Assembly: GCA_039990395.1 (NCBI GenBank)
Contig: JBDXFZ010000126.1
Location: forward strand, 62,001 to 126,000
Origin: CALINF01 sp039990395
GTDB lineage: Bacteria > Pseudomonadota > Gammaproteobacteria > Pseudomonadales > Halieaceae
Length of the DNA: 64,000 nt
Direction of reading: 5' to 3'
The position numbers and the translations under genes are program-made. The notes under the pieces were generated by a model. It was given only the letters and a program-made list of their open reading frames with translations, did not search any database and was not told where the DNA came from. Position 1 is the stretch's first letter, and each line of letters begins with the position of its first letter. Positions 28,323 through 37,341 of this stretch are shown here, piece after piece.

Positions 28323-29303
28323 ATGCCCTCCACTCAAAACACCAACTTCGTAGAATCCGGACAGCGCACAGTACGCATGGAAAGTGAGGCTGTCGCTTCA
28401 CTGGAGACGCGCATAGACGCTCACTTCTATCGTGCATGCGAACTGCTCATGGAGACTCGAGGACGAGTCATTGTGACGGGCATGGGAAAGTCCGGCCACA
28501 TCGCGAGTAAAATTGCCGCAACGCTCGCCAGCACTGGAACACCCTCCTTTTTTGTCCATCCGGGAGAGGCCAGTCATGGCGATATGGGGATGATCACGGA
28601 TAACGATGCCGTGCTCGCCCTGTCCAACAGCGGCAGCACGCCAGAGATTATGACCCTGCTGCCCTTACTCAAGCGGCTCGGCATTGTGCTCGTGAGCATG
28701 ACCGGTAATCCCGCGTCAGCGCTGGCCAATGCGTCTGATGCCCACCTCGACATCGGAGTCGAAACTGAAGCCTGCCCTCTGGACCTGGCACCTACTTCAA
28801 GTACAACCAATACACTGGTAATGGGCGATGCGCTGGCTATCGCGTTACTGGAGGCGCGCGGTTTTTCAGCAGAGGACTTCGCGTTTTCGCACCCTGGTGG
28901 TGCACTCGGCAGAAAGCTGCTACTGAAGGTCGAAGATGTTATGACCTCAGGCAGCGAAATACCGCAGGTTCCGGGTGGTACCGTGCTCTCGCGCGCCCTT
29001 CTGGAGATCAGCGACAAGGGTTTGGGAATGACCACCGTCGTTGACGCAACAGGCGGCCTTGCGGGGGTGTTCACTGACGGCGATTTAAGACGCGCTCTGG
29101 ATGCCGGCATCGACATTACGAGTACACCTATCTCGCAGTTAATGTCTCCCGAAGTCAAATCGATTCACGAAGGGATGCTTGCGGCAGAAGCATTGCGGTT
29201 AATGGAGGAGAACAAAATCAGTACTCTTGTTGTCGAATCAGGAACGGGGCAGGTAGTTGGTGTTGTTCATCTACTGCGACTGCTGCGGGCGGGCATAGCG
29301 TGA
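28323..29303 (+). CDS. kdsD: D-arabinose 5-phosphate isomerase KdsD
   Basis: KdsD converts ribulose 5-phosphate to arabinose 5-phosphate, the first step of Kdo synthesis for LPS. The 326-residue protein has an N-terminal SIS domain (VIVTGMGKSGHIASKIAATL near residue 50, ALSNSGSTPEIM near 100) and a C-terminal pair of CBS domains (VEDVMTSGSEIPQVP and ISQLMSPEVKSIHEGM). Seventeen bases separate it from yrbG and 39 from kdsC, indicating one operon. Confidence 0.97.
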   Translation: MPSTQNTNFVESGQRTVRMESEAVASLETRIDAHFYRACELLMETRGRVIVTGMGKSGHIASKIAATLASTGTPSFFVHPGEASHGDMGMITDNDAVLALSNSGSTPEIMTLLPLLKRLGIVLVSMTGNPASALANASDAHLDIGVETEACPLDLAPTSSTTNTLVMGDALAIALLEARGFSAEDFAFSHPGGALGRKLLLKVEDVMTSGSEIPQVPGGTVLSRALLEISDKGLGMTTVVDATGGLAGVFTDGDLRRALDAGIDITSTPISQLMSPEVKSIHEGMLAAEALRLMEENKISTLVVESGTGQVVGVVHLLRLLRAGIA

Positions 29304-29342
29304 GCACTTCGCAGCGCGCCTCCCAATGAGGGTATTCTGACC

Positions 29343-29879
29343 ATGACAGGCACTGCCGAACAAACCGTTACAGAGCGCGCTAGATGCATCCGACTGCTGG
29401 CTTTGGATGTAGACGGCGTGCTCACCGATGGGCGTATTTACTACGGCGCGAGCCAGGAAGAACTTAAGGCGTTCAACATTAAGGACGGCCTTGGCATCAA
29501 GTTATTGCAGCGCGATGGCATCATTGTCGCCATTATCACGGGCAGGTCTTCCGCAATGGTAGACCGTCGAGCAACTGAATTGGGCATTGAACATGTGGTG
29601 CAAGGTCGCGAGGATAAACTGACCGCCCTGAAGGAGCTATGTGGACAACTAAACATAGCGCTCAGCGAGTGTGCGTATATGGGTGATGACTTGCCCGACT
29701 TGTCTGCAATTGCCGCCGCAGGTCTGGGCTTAACGGTAGCCGACGCCAACACCAGCGTCGTCGACCAGGCTCATTGGCAAAGTAATCTTTGCGGCGGAGA
29801 TGGAGCGGTACGCGAGGCCTGCGACTTCATCTTAAGCTGCCGTGGATCACTCGGTAAGCTGGAACAGGATTTTCGCTAG
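29343..29879 (+). CDS. kdsC: 3-deoxy-D-manno-octulosonate 8-phosphate phosphatase KdsC
   Basis: KdsC is the HAD-type phosphatase that releases Kdo from Kdo 8-phosphate. The 178-residue protein lacks a cap domain, as usual. HAD motif I is LALDVDGVLTDGRI (nucleophile Asp near residue 25), motif II ITGRSS, the conserved Lys is in REDKLTAL, and motif III is YMGDDLPDLSAI. Its TAG stop overlaps the GTG start of lptC by one base. Confidence 0.97.
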   Translation: MTGTAEQTVTERARCIRLLALDVDGVLTDGRIYYGASQEELKAFNIKDGLGIKLLQRDGIIVAIITGRSSAMVDRRATELGIEHVVQGREDKLTALKELCGQLNIALSECAYMGDDLPDLSAIAAAGLGLTVADANTSVVDQAHWQSNLCGGDGAVREACDFILSCRGSLGKLEQDFR

Positions 29880-30439
29880 TGCCCCGGCCCTTTCTACAGA
29901 TTCTCTTTGGTATCGCTGTCGTGATCGCATTCAGTTCATATTGGAACCCCCGCACAGGATCGGTGGCTGACGAACAGACCCGCGCTCGCATGGAAGCCCT
30001 GCCGAAAACCTATCTCGACCAGCCTCGCAGCTGGCGGTACGACGAAACAGGCAGGCTAGCCGACATTCTGGAGGCAACCAGGGCAGAGTATTTCAGCGCC
30101 GATGACGAAACATTACTGGATCAACCGCGCTTTTACGCTCAAGCTGACAATGACCGCAGTTGGTCGGCTGCGGCACATCGCGGACGGTATAAACAGCGCC
30201 GTGGCTTGCTGTTTCTCAGAGGTAGCGTCAATATTATTAATGACCAGAGTGGCGCCGAATTCAACAGCCGGGCCATGACCGTGAATTTCAAGCAAAAAAC
30301 AGCACAATCACATGTTCCTGTGACTGTTACTCATAGTGATAACAGCGTGCAGGCCAAAGGTATGACTCTGAAATTGAACAGCGAAACAGTCCTAATGAAA
30401 CCAGATGTGGAGAGCCTTTATGCGGCATCGCCGTCCTAA
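29879..30439 (+). CDS. lptC: LPS export protein LptC
   Basis: LptC is the bitopic inner-membrane part of the LPS bridge, passing LPS from LptBFG to LptA. The 186-residue protein starts at GTG, has an N-terminal helix (about residues 5-20) and a periplasmic beta-jellyroll with DILEATRAEYFSADDETLLDQP and LLFLRGSVNIIN. Sequence divergence in this family is high, so the call also relies on its place between kdsC and lptA. It overlaps the lptA start by about 20 bases. Confidence 0.92.
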   Translation: MPRPFLQILFGIAVVIAFSSYWNPRTGSVADEQTRARMEALPKTYLDQPRSWRYDETGRLADILEATRAEYFSADDETLLDQPRFYAQADNDRSWSAAAHRGRYKQRRGLLFLRGSVNIINDQSGAEFNSRAMTVNFKQKTAQSHVPVTVTHSDNSVQAKGMTLKLNSETVLMKPDVESLYAASPS

Positions 30440-30998
30440 ACTCTACGATCAACACTTCCGTGCGCGGCCTTGGGTGCTGGCAATATTGATATGGCTTGCT
30501 GTTGGCGCCTCGACTGTTCACAGCCTCCCGGACGATCGGGAACAGCCCATACGAATTACTGCAGACCAGGCCATTCGCGATGAGAAGCAGGGATTTACTG
30601 TGTATAGCGGGAATGTACAAATGGATCAGGGTAGCCTGCATATCGACGCTGATAAGATCACGATCTATCACAGCGAGGAAGACGCCGACCGAGTTGTGGC
30701 TGAAGGCACGCCCGCGCGCATGCAACAGCAGCCTGAACCCGATGAAGGACTTGTTAAGGCGCAAGCCACCAAGATTGAATACTTTAAACTTGAAGATCGT
30801 GCCCTGCTAACACAGAACGCTCAAATTCAGCAGGATGGGTCTACGGTGACAGGCGAGACAATTGAGTATTTCATCAGCGAGCAGCTGGTACGTGCCGACT
30901 CAAATCAAGACGCTGCCGACAGCCGCGTTGAAGTCGTGATTCCAGCGCAAAATATCCCCGAGAACAAGGACGACCGTGGCGACACTGACAGCGAATAA
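30420..30998 (+). CDS. lptA: LPS transport periplasmic protein LptA
   Basis: LptA oligomerises into the periplasmic bridge for LPS. I take the ATG at 30420 (192 residues) since GGAG lies eight bases upstream; an in-frame ATG at 30405 is possible. A signal peptide (hydrophobic to about residue 35, ending near VHS-LP) precedes the jellyroll: [33 protein letters not shown] and [15 protein letters not shown]. The C-terminus is hydrophilic and acidic. It overlaps lptB by 23 bases. Confidence 0.92.
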   Translation: MRHRRPKLYDQHFRARPWVLAILIWLAVGASTVHSLPDDREQPIRITADQAIRDEKQGFTVYSGNVQMDQGSLHIDADKITIYHSEEDADRVVAEGTPARMQQQPEPDEGLVKAQATKIEYFKLEDRALLTQNAQIQQDGSTVTGETIEYFISEQLVRADSNQDAADSRVEVVIPAQNIPENKDDRGDTDSE

Positions 30999-31701
30999 TC
31001 TGGCCAAGGCCTATGGTGGGCGAGAGGTCGTGCAGGACGTATCCCTGTCACTGGAGAGCGGTCAGGTAGTCGGTTTACTTGGACCCAACGGTGCAGGCAA
31101 AACCACGTGTTTCTATATGATCGTTGGTATTGTCGCTGCCGATAGGGGCACGATTATGATCAATGGGGAAGACATCACCGCGCTTCCAATGCACGAACGA
31201 GCGCGTCGTGGTATCGGCTACCTACCTCAGGAAGCCAGTATTTTTCGCAAGCTTACGGTGGGAGACAACCTACTGGCGATCCTGGAGACACGCCCTGATC
31301 TCACGCGCGCGCAAAGATTAGAGCGTCGTGACGAGTTGCTTGAAGAGTTCAATGTCAGTCACCTCATCGACAGCTTGGGGCAAGCGCTATCGGGGGGAGA
31401 GCGTCGCCGGGTAGAGATCGCTAGAGCGCTAGCAACTGAACCCGACTTCATTCTCTTAGATGAGCCATTTGCCGGCGTTGATCCAATTTCGGTCAACGAT
31501 ATCAAAGATATCATTCGCCACTTACGAGACCGGGGCATTGGGGTATTGATCACCGACCACAATGTCAGGGAGACTCTGGATATCTGCGAAACAGCCTTCA
31601 TCGTAGGTGAAGGGCACATTATTGCCTCGGGCGGAGCGCAGGATATACTCGATAACACACGCGTGCGTGAGATTTACCTGGGAGAGCAGTTCACTCTCTA
31701 A
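30976..31701 (+). CDS. lptB: LPS export ABC transporter ATPase LptB
   Basis: LptB is the cytoplasmic ATPase of the LptB2FG machine. The 241-residue protein has Walker [10 protein letters not shown] near residue 36, Q-loop [14 protein letters not shown], signature [15 protein letters not shown], Walker [14 protein letters not shown] and H-loop [10 protein letters not shown], all typical of LptB. The start is GTG within lptA. LptF and LptG are not here, as in most gammaproteobacteria. Confidence 0.98.
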   Translation: MATLTANNLAKAYGGREVVQDVSLSLESGQVVGLLGPNGAGKTTCFYMIVGIVAADRGTIMINGEDITALPMHERARRGIGYLPQEASIFRKLTVGDNLLAILETRPDLTRAQRLERRDELLEEFNVSHLIDSLGQALSGGERRRVEIARALATEPDFILLDEPFAGVDPISVNDIKDIIRHLRDRGIGVLITDHNVRETLDICETAFIVGEGHIIASGGAQDILDNTRVREIYLGEQFTL

Positions 31702-31813
31702 CGCTCGACAGCAATACCCTGCTTTTCTTCGTCAAATATTGGTCAAATTTAGTACAAGCAATAATCACGCCAAACCGGTTGCCTAGTCCTTGCTTCGGGG
31801 GCTACACTCAATC

Positions 31814-31855
31814 ATGAAAGCCACCACCTTCTGGGTGCTCTTGCCACCGCCATGA
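31814..31855 (+). CDS. Possible 13-residue leader peptide overlapping rpoN start
   Basis: A short frame, ATG at 31814 to TGA at 31853-31855, encodes [13 protein letters not shown]. Its stop codon shares bases with the rpoN ATG (ATGA). It ends in three prolines directly before the stop, a sequence type that slows ribosomes. The rpoN start itself has no good Shine-Dalgarno, so coupling is conceivable. A -10-like TACACT at 31803-31808 would start transcription at about the leader ATG, which would make it leaderless. It may equally be chance. Confidence 0.25.
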   Translation: MKATTFWVLLPPP

Positions 31856-33351
31856 AGCAGTCGTTACAACTCAAGCTCGGCCAGCAGCTGACAATGACGC
31901 CTCAGCTTCAGCAGGCGATCAAGTTGCTGCAACTGAGCACACTCGACTTGCAGCAGGAAATTCAGCAAGCGCTGGACTCCAACCCCATGCTGGAGCTTAT
32001 TGAAGACGATGGTGACCCTTCACCTGCAGAATCGTCCGACGACAGCATCACTGAATCACTCTCCGGCCAATCTGATCAGACCGAACAATCTGATTTACAG
32101 GGAACAGAGCCAGAATCACTACCGGCGGGTGAGTGGGACGAAACAATACCCAACGATCTGCCTGTGGACACCCAATGGGATGACCTACTTCCTTCCTCCT
32201 CAGCCCCAGCTCGAGCCGCACCGGATGGGGCAGAGATGGACTTCGACCAGCGCAACAGCGCGGAACCCGAGCTGCAAGACCTCCTACTGTGGCAACTGAA
32301 CCTCACTAGGCTGTCAGATGTCGATCGTGTAATCGCGATGAGTATTATCGATTCTGTAGACAGTATGGGTCGGCTGAGCGTAACTCCAGAGGAGATCCAC
32401 CAGTCCCTGGAGCAGGAGCTGGAAATTGATCTCGATGAAGTGATAGCAGTTTTGCATGCACTGCAGCAGTTTGAACCCGCCGGGGTCTGCGCTCGCGACT
32501 TGCAAGAGTGTCTCATGATTCAGCTGAAGCAACTTCCCCCGAGCACACCTTGGCTGGAGCAAGCGAAGCAGATGGTCTCAAGGCACATGAGTCAACTGGC
32601 CAGTGGCGACTTTCCACAGATTCAGCGACGCATGCGCCTCAAAGAAGACCAACTGATAGAAGTGATGGAGCTGGTTCAGTCCCTAAAACCCTTTCCTGGT
32701 GAAGGTGTGGGGGCTGATGCAACTGAATACGTTGTTCCTGACGTTTTTGTCAGCAAACAGAACGGGCGCTGGCAGGTGAACCTGAACCCCGATATCGCCC
32801 CTCGAATCCGCATCAACGAAGGTTATGCAGGCATGATTCGGCGGGCAGACAACAGCGCCGACAATAACTATCTGCGAGATAACCTACAGGAGGCAAAATG
32901 GTTCCTGAAAAGCCTGCAAAGTCGCAACGAAACACTGATGAAAGTCGCTACCCGTATCGTTGAGCATCAGCGCAATTTTCTCGAGTATGGCGAAGAAGCG
33001 ATGAAACCGCTGGTTCTGCACGATATCGCCGAGGCAGTGGAGATGCATGAATCCACAATATCGCGTGTTACAACCCGAAAATACATGCACACCCCACGTG
33101 GTATCTTCGAACTCAAATACTTTTTCTCCAGTCACGTCGCCACTACTTCGGGTGGAGAATGCTCATCTACCGCCATTAGGGCATTAATCAAGAAGCTGGT
33201 TGCAGCGGAAAACCCCCGCAAGCCACTGAGCGATAACAAAATTACGCAATTACTCGAGGATCAGGGTATCAAGGTTGCAAGGCGCACCGTTGCCAAGTAC
33301 CGGGACACTCTTTTCATACCACCATCCAACGAACGCAAGAGATTAGTCTAA
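31852..33351 (+). CDS. rpoN: RNA polymerase sigma-54 factor RpoN
   Basis: This alternative sigma factor directs transcription from -24/-12 promoters with enhancer-binding ATPases. The 499-residue protein has the Gln-rich region I ([20 protein letters not shown] onward), an acidic variable region II (about residues 55-135), the core-binding and helix-turn-helix domains, and the C-terminal RpoN box ARRTVAKYR. It is followed by hpf, ptsN, rapZ and npr, the conserved rpoN neighbourhood linking sigma-54 and the nitrogen PTS. Confidence 0.98.
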   Translation: MKQSLQLKLGQQLTMTPQLQQAIKLLQLSTLDLQQEIQQALDSNPMLELIEDDGDPSPAESSDDSITESLSGQSDQTEQSDLQGTEPESLPAGEWDETIPNDLPVDTQWDDLLPSSSAPARAAPDGAEMDFDQRNSAEPELQDLLLWQLNLTRLSDVDRVIAMSIIDSVDSMGRLSVTPEEIHQSLEQELEIDLDEVIAVLHALQQFEPAGVCARDLQECLMIQLKQLPPSTPWLEQAKQMVSRHMSQLASGDFPQIQRRMRLKEDQLIEVMELVQSLKPFPGEGVGADATEYVVPDVFVSKQNGRWQVNLNPDIAPRIRINEGYAGMIRRADNSADNNYLRDNLQEAKWFLKSLQSRNETLMKVATRIVEHQRNFLEYGEEAMKPLVLHDIAEAVEMHESTISRVTTRKYMHTPRGIFELKYFFSSHVATTSGGECSSTAIRALIKKLVAAENPRKPLSDNKITQLLEDQGIKVARRTVAKYRDTLFIPPSNERKRLV

Positions 33352-33429
33352 ACTTAACTGTACTCGACCTAGTCGGGTACGGGTGCTCTGGCCAATGTCA
33401 GGTCACCCATCACACACCACAGAAGGAGC

Positions 33430-33723
33430 ATGTCTATGCAATTGAACGTCAGCGGTCATCATGTCGAGGTCACGGACCCTCTGCGGGAGTATGTCGAAAG
33501 CAAGTTCGAACGATTACAGCGCCACTTTGATCAAATAACCAACACTGAAGTCACCTTGATTGTAGAAAAGCTGGTACAGAAAGCCGAAGCGACGGTGCAC
33601 ATTTCGGGCGCCGATCTATTCGCTGCCGCTGAATCAGATGACATGTACGCGGCAATAGACGCGCTGGCAGACAAGCTCGATCGCCAGCTTATAAAACGGA
33701 AAGAAAAGTCCAGAGGACACTAA
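33430..33723 (+). CDS. hpf: Ribosome hibernation promoting factor HPF (short form)
   Basis: HPF binds the small subunit decoding region and promotes 100S dimers in stationary phase. The 97-residue protein is the short form, without the C-terminal extension of long HPF. Family features are VSGHHVEVTDPLREYVESKF, the basic patch around KLVQKAEATVHISGADLFA and DDMYAAIDALADKLDRQL. The AAGGAG site precedes the ATG at 33430; ATG at 33436 is an alternative. Confidence 0.96.
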   Translation: MSMQLNVSGHHVEVTDPLREYVESKFERLQRHFDQITNTEVTLIVEKLVQKAEATVHISGADLFAAAESDDMYAAIDALADKLDRQLIKRKEKSRGH

Positions 33724-33731
33724 ACCCAAAG

Positions 33732-34190
33732 ATGCAATCCATCGCCGATCTTCTGACCCCGGGACGCACTGTATGTCACGTCTCCGGGGGCAGCAAAAAA
33801 CGTCTATTCGAAACGATCGCTACCATTATCAGTGAAGATCAGCTGTCGCTCCCACCCAATGAAATATTCTCTCACCTGATCGCCCGAGAAAGACTGGGCA
33901 GTACCGGGCTTGGCAAGGGCATCGCTATACCACACTGTCGCGCTGACAATTGTAGCCGCCCACTGGGAACGCTGATCACTCTGGATGAGCCGCTGGCCTA
34001 TGATGCGCCCGATGGTGTGCCTGTCGACCTACTTTTTGTACTGCTGGTTCCCAGTGAAGAACATCAGCAGCACCTCGATATACTCGCGCAAATTGCAGGC
34101 CTGTTTAGCCAGGAGGCGTTCTGTAGCGCATTGCGCAATAGCTCAGACTCAACTGAGCTGTTTGACACCGCTGTTGGCTGGGCCCCGTAG
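33732..34190 (+). CDS. ptsN: Nitrogen-PTS EIIA component PtsN
   Basis: PtsN is the phosphate-accepting EIIA of the regulatory nitrogen PTS, which in other bacteria controls potassium transport and envelope stress. The 152-residue protein has the EIIA fold with the phosphorylated His in GKGIAIPHCRAD (about residue 66) and LLVPSEEHQQHLDILAQIA. It lies eight bases after hpf and six before rapZ. Confidence 0.96.
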   Translation: MQSIADLLTPGRTVCHVSGGSKKRLFETIATIISEDQLSLPPNEIFSHLIARERLGSTGLGKGIAIPHCRADNCSRPLGTLITLDEPLAYDAPDGVPVDLLFVLLVPSEEHQQHLDILAQIAGLFSQEAFCSALRNSSDSTELFDTAVGWAP

Positions 34191-34196
34191 CTAGAC

Positions 34197-35051
34197 ATGG
34201 AACTTGTCATCATCAGTGGTCGTTCTGGCTCCGGCAAAAGTACCGCTCTGCATCAACTTGAGGACGAGTCGTACTACTGCATCGACAACCTGCCAGCATC
34301 TCTGCTGCCAGCACTGGTCACAGAGACCAGCCAATCCGATTTCGCCCATTTCGAAGGCACGGCAGTGTGCATAGATGCGCGCAATGCGTGGAAAGACCTC
34401 AGTAACTTCGGCTCCATACTCGAGGCGCTGCCCGCCAGTGTACGAACCCGCATCCTGTTCCTCGATGCTCAGGATGCCACTCTCATCAAAAGATTCAGCG
34501 AGACCAGGCGGCGACACCCACTGTCGAGTGACAACGTACCTCTGGCGGATGCAATTGAGCGTGAACGATTTCTACTCGAGCCCATCGCCAGCACTGCAGA
34601 TCTCGTGCTGGACACCAGCGCAATGACAATCTATGAATTGCGCGATGCTATCAAGCAGCGCCTCGTCGGCGGCGTCTCTGGCGCTATGTCGATCCTGTTT
34701 CAATCCTTTGGGTTCAAACGTGGCGTACCGGCCGATGCAGATCTGGTGTTTGATGTGCGAATGCTACCCAATCCACACTGGGTCAAGGAGCTACGGTTAC
34801 AGACGGGACTGGATGGCGCTGTTCAATCGTTCCTGAAAGAACAGCCCATGACCGAGCAACTTCTAAACGATATCAGTACTTTTCTGGACAATTGGCTGCC
34901 CCACTATAGCCAGAGCAATCGCAGTTATATGACTATCGGGTTGGGTTGTACCGGTGGACAACATCGTTCAGTCTATTTGGCGCACCGCCTGTTTGAACAA
35001 TATAAAGTGCTCTATCCGCAGGTTCATCTGCGCCACAGGGAGCTGCAGTAG
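34197..35051 (+). CDS. rapZ: RNase adapter protein RapZ
   Basis: RapZ is a P-loop protein that in enterics guides RNase E to the small RNA GlmZ, tuning glucosamine-6-phosphate synthesis. The 284-residue protein has Walker A GRSGSGKST near residue 7, the conserved DNLPASLLP, FSETRRRHPLS, the FGFKRGVPADADLVFDVR segment and C-terminal IGLGCTGGQHRSVYLA. Whether GlmZ exists in this organism cannot be judged here. The gene order ptsN-rapZ-npr is conserved. Confidence 0.96.
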   Translation: MELVIISGRSGSGKSTALHQLEDESYYCIDNLPASLLPALVTETSQSDFAHFEGTAVCIDARNAWKDLSNFGSILEALPASVRTRILFLDAQDATLIKRFSETRRRHPLSSDNVPLADAIERERFLLEPIASTADLVLDTSAMTIYELRDAIKQRLVGGVSGAMSILFQSFGFKRGVPADADLVFDVRMLPNPHWVKELRLQTGLDGAVQSFLKEQPMTEQLLNDISTFLDNWLPHYSQSNRSYMTIGLGCTGGQHRSVYLAHRLFEQYKVLYPQVHLRHRELQ

Positions 35052-35062
35052 CAGAACGCACA

Positions 35063-35332
35063 ATGATAGAAACCCAAGTCACTATCATTAATAAACTTGG
35101 CTTGCATGCCCGAGCGGCCGCAAAGTTTGTTGGCTGCGCATCTGCTTTCTCCAGCCGTATAGAGGCAGGCCACGGCGGAAAAATGGTAGATGCCAAGAGC
35201 ATCATGTCAATTATGATGCTGGCCGCGGGCAAGGGTACCATGCTGGATCTGCGTATCTCTGGCACAGATGAAGACGCAGCACTGGAAGCATTGCAAACCC
35301 TGATAAACAATCGCTTCGACGAGGCGGAATAG
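35063..35332 (+). CDS. ptsO: Nitrogen-PTS phosphocarrier protein NPr
   Basis: NPr is an HPr-like phosphocarrier that passes phosphate from EI-Ntr to PtsN. The 89-residue protein has the active-site His in NKLGLHARAAAKFV (about residue 16) and the HPr segment VDAKSIMSIMMLAAGKGT, where the regulatory-Ser region reads KSIMSIM. It closes the rpoN-hpf-ptsN-rapZ-npr run. EI-Ntr (ptsP) is not in the window. Confidence 0.96.
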   Translation: MIETQVTIINKLGLHARAAAKFVGCASAFSSRIEAGHGGKMVDAKSIMSIMMLAAGKGTMLDLRISGTDEDAALEALQTLINNRFDEAE

Positions 35333-35406
35333 TACCAAAGCAGGCTATCACTGGCCTTGTAAGCCCGCTCGCAAGTTGTTGTAGCACTGTATTTACCGGA
35401 TAATTC

Positions 35407-36804
35407 ATGAGTCCGGCGAACCGCCTGACGATCTCTCACGCGGATGACATCATGGTAAGCACAACAGCCACCGCTCAAGCACAACTCGACAAACTATCTC
35501 TGGCTTTGGACAGCGGTACGCTAGCTGATGTACGTCGAATGCTCAACGGCCTGTCCGCTGCCGACGTCGCGCACCTGCTCGAATCCTCACCTCCTCGTTA
35601 TCGCCACATCCTGTGGCAAATGGTCGACAGCGACCGTGAAGGAGAGGTCATCAACGAACTCAGCGATGAACTGCGCTCCGTCTTCCTCAGTGATATGGAC
35701 GCTGCAGAAGTTGCACAGATCATGGTGGGGCTCGAGGATGACGACGTCGCCGATATCCTACAGCAGGTTCCAAATGCGGTAACTACTGAAGTCCTCAATG
35801 CGATGGACTATCAAGACAGAGCTCGTCTGGAGCAGGTTCTGCACTACGCCGACGATACTGCCGGCGGCTTGATGAATACCGACGCCATCACCATCAGGGC
35901 GCGATTGACCCTCGATGTGGTTCTACGCTACCTGCGTAGGCACGAAGAAATTCCTGCGATGACCGACAATCTTATTGTCGTCAATCGCTCGGACAAATTT
36001 ATTGGCCTACTGCCATTGCGAACGCTATTGGTATCGGACCCTAATGTGTCCGTTCGAGAGATGATGCTCACAGACGTCGAGCCGATACCCGCGGACATGC
36101 CCGATGACGAGGTAGCTCGTTTGTTCGAACGCAACGACTGGGTGTCTGCACCTGTGGTCGACAGCACCGGCAAGCTGCTTGGCCGTATTACCATTGATGA
36201 CGTGGTCGATGTAATCCGTGAAGACGCCGACCACTCCTTTATGTCAATGGCCGGCCTTGATGAAGACGAAGACACGTTTGCACCCATTTTGAAAACGACC
36301 CCGCGGCGCGCAATCTGGCTGGGCATCAACTTGGTCACAGCCTTCATCGCAGCTTCGGTCATCAACATGTTTCAGGACACCATCGAGAAAGTCGTCGCCC
36401 TGGCTGTACTAATGCCCATTGTTGCTTCAATGGGTGGAATCGCCGGTACTCAGACGCTCACCGTCCTCGTTCGCGGGATTGCACTGGGACAGATCAGCAA
36501 TAGCAATCAACTGTGGCTTATCAACCGGGAGCTTGCTGTAGCGGCCATCAACGGCATACTCTGGGCCACCGTAGTTGCTGTTGCCGCTTCGCTCTGGTTT
36601 GGCGACTGGAGCATAGGGCTGATTATTGCAGCAGCGATGGTGATCAGCCTAATCACTGCAGGGCTAACCGGCGCTGCCTTGCCACTCATGATGAAACGGG
36701 CAAACATAGACCCGGCTCTCGCTGGCGGCGTAGTGCTAACCACGGTTACCGATGTTGTGGGATTCCTCTCTTTCCTTGGCCTGGCGACGTTGTTTTATGC
36801 ATAA
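35407..36804 (+). CDS. mgtE: Magnesium transporter MgtE
   Basis: MgtE is a magnesium-gated magnesium channel of the inner membrane. The 465-residue protein has the N-terminal helical MgtE domain (repeats such as DVAHLLESSPPRYRHILWQM and DVADILQQVPN), two CBS domains (about residues 150-275; GLLPLRTLL, GRITIDDVVDVI) and five C-terminal membrane helices with GGIAGTQTLTVLVRG in the pore region. An alternative start at ATG 35452 removes 15 residues. The 74-base upstream gap is too short for an M-box riboswitch. Confidence 0.96.
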   Translation: MSPANRLTISHADDIMVSTTATAQAQLDKLSLALDSGTLADVRRMLNGLSAADVAHLLESSPPRYRHILWQMVDSDREGEVINELSDELRSVFLSDMDAAEVAQIMVGLEDDDVADILQQVPNAVTTEVLNAMDYQDRARLEQVLHYADDTAGGLMNTDAITIRARLTLDVVLRYLRRHEEIPAMTDNLIVVNRSDKFIGLLPLRTLLVSDPNVSVREMMLTDVEPIPADMPDDEVARLFERNDWVSAPVVDSTGKLLGRITIDDVVDVIREDADHSFMSMAGLDEDEDTFAPILKTTPRRAIWLGINLVTAFIAASVINMFQDTIEKVVALAVLMPIVASMGGIAGTQTLTVLVRGIALGQISNSNQLWLINRELAVAAINGILWATVVAVAASLWFGDWSIGLIIAAAMVISLITAGLTGAALPLMMKRANIDPALAGGVVLTTVTDVVGFLSFLGLATLFYA

Positions 36805-37330
36805 CGATAAGAATCATCCAGATGACCTTGAACCCGAATGGGAAGGTCCCAGCAAGTCTGCAGTTAAGCGGGAAATGAACGCCCTCCAGAAGCTTGGCGA
36901 AGAACTCACTAGCCTCAGTCCAAAGCAATTGGCTGCCATGCCTATTGAAGATGACAAATTGCTAGCTGCGATAGAAGAAACACGCCGAATCAGTTCCAAT
37001 AATGCCATGCGCCGCCACCGGCAATACATAGGCAAGCTGATGCGAGGCATAGATCCTGAGCCAATCGCAAAAGCACTGGCCTCTCTTCACGCCGCCCACT
37101 CACAGCGCAATGAAGAATTTCATGCCCTCGAATCATTACGCGACCAATTACTTGCAGAAGGTGATAGCGCGATAAGCGCCGTGCTGGAGCGCTGGCCTTC
37201 TGCCGACCGACAACACTTGCGCCAATTGGTGCGCCAGCACAAGCGTGAGCAGAGCCAGAGCAAGCCTCCAGCAGCAGCGCGCAAGATCTTTCGCTACCTA
37301 CGTGATCTGTTTGATGCAGAGTCAGACTGA
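36797..37330 (+). CDS. darP: Ribosome biogenesis factor DarP (YjgA, DUF615)
   Basis: DarP acts late in 50S subunit assembly. Starting at ATG 36797, which overlaps the mgtE stop (ATGCATAA), gives 177 residues of charged, helical sequence with the family core KSAVKREMNALQKLGEEL, RHRQYIGKLMRGID and DRQHLRQLVRQHKREQ. In Pseudomonas the gene lies between tldD and pmbA, neither of which is here; in this window it follows mgtE and converges on yhdP. Confidence 0.94.
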   Translation: MHNDKNHPDDLEPEWEGPSKSAVKREMNALQKLGEELTSLSPKQLAAMPIEDDKLLAAIEETRRISSNNAMRRHRQYIGKLMRGIDPEPIAKALASLHAAHSQRNEEFHALESLRDQLLAEGDSAISAVLERWPSADRQHLRQLVRQHKREQSQSKPPAAARKIFRYLRDLFDAESD

Positions 37331-37341
37331 GCTGCAGATTC

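Noticed and set aside
35333..35406. Magnesium riboswitch before mgtE
   Set aside because: The gap is only 74 bases and shows no M-box-like architecture.
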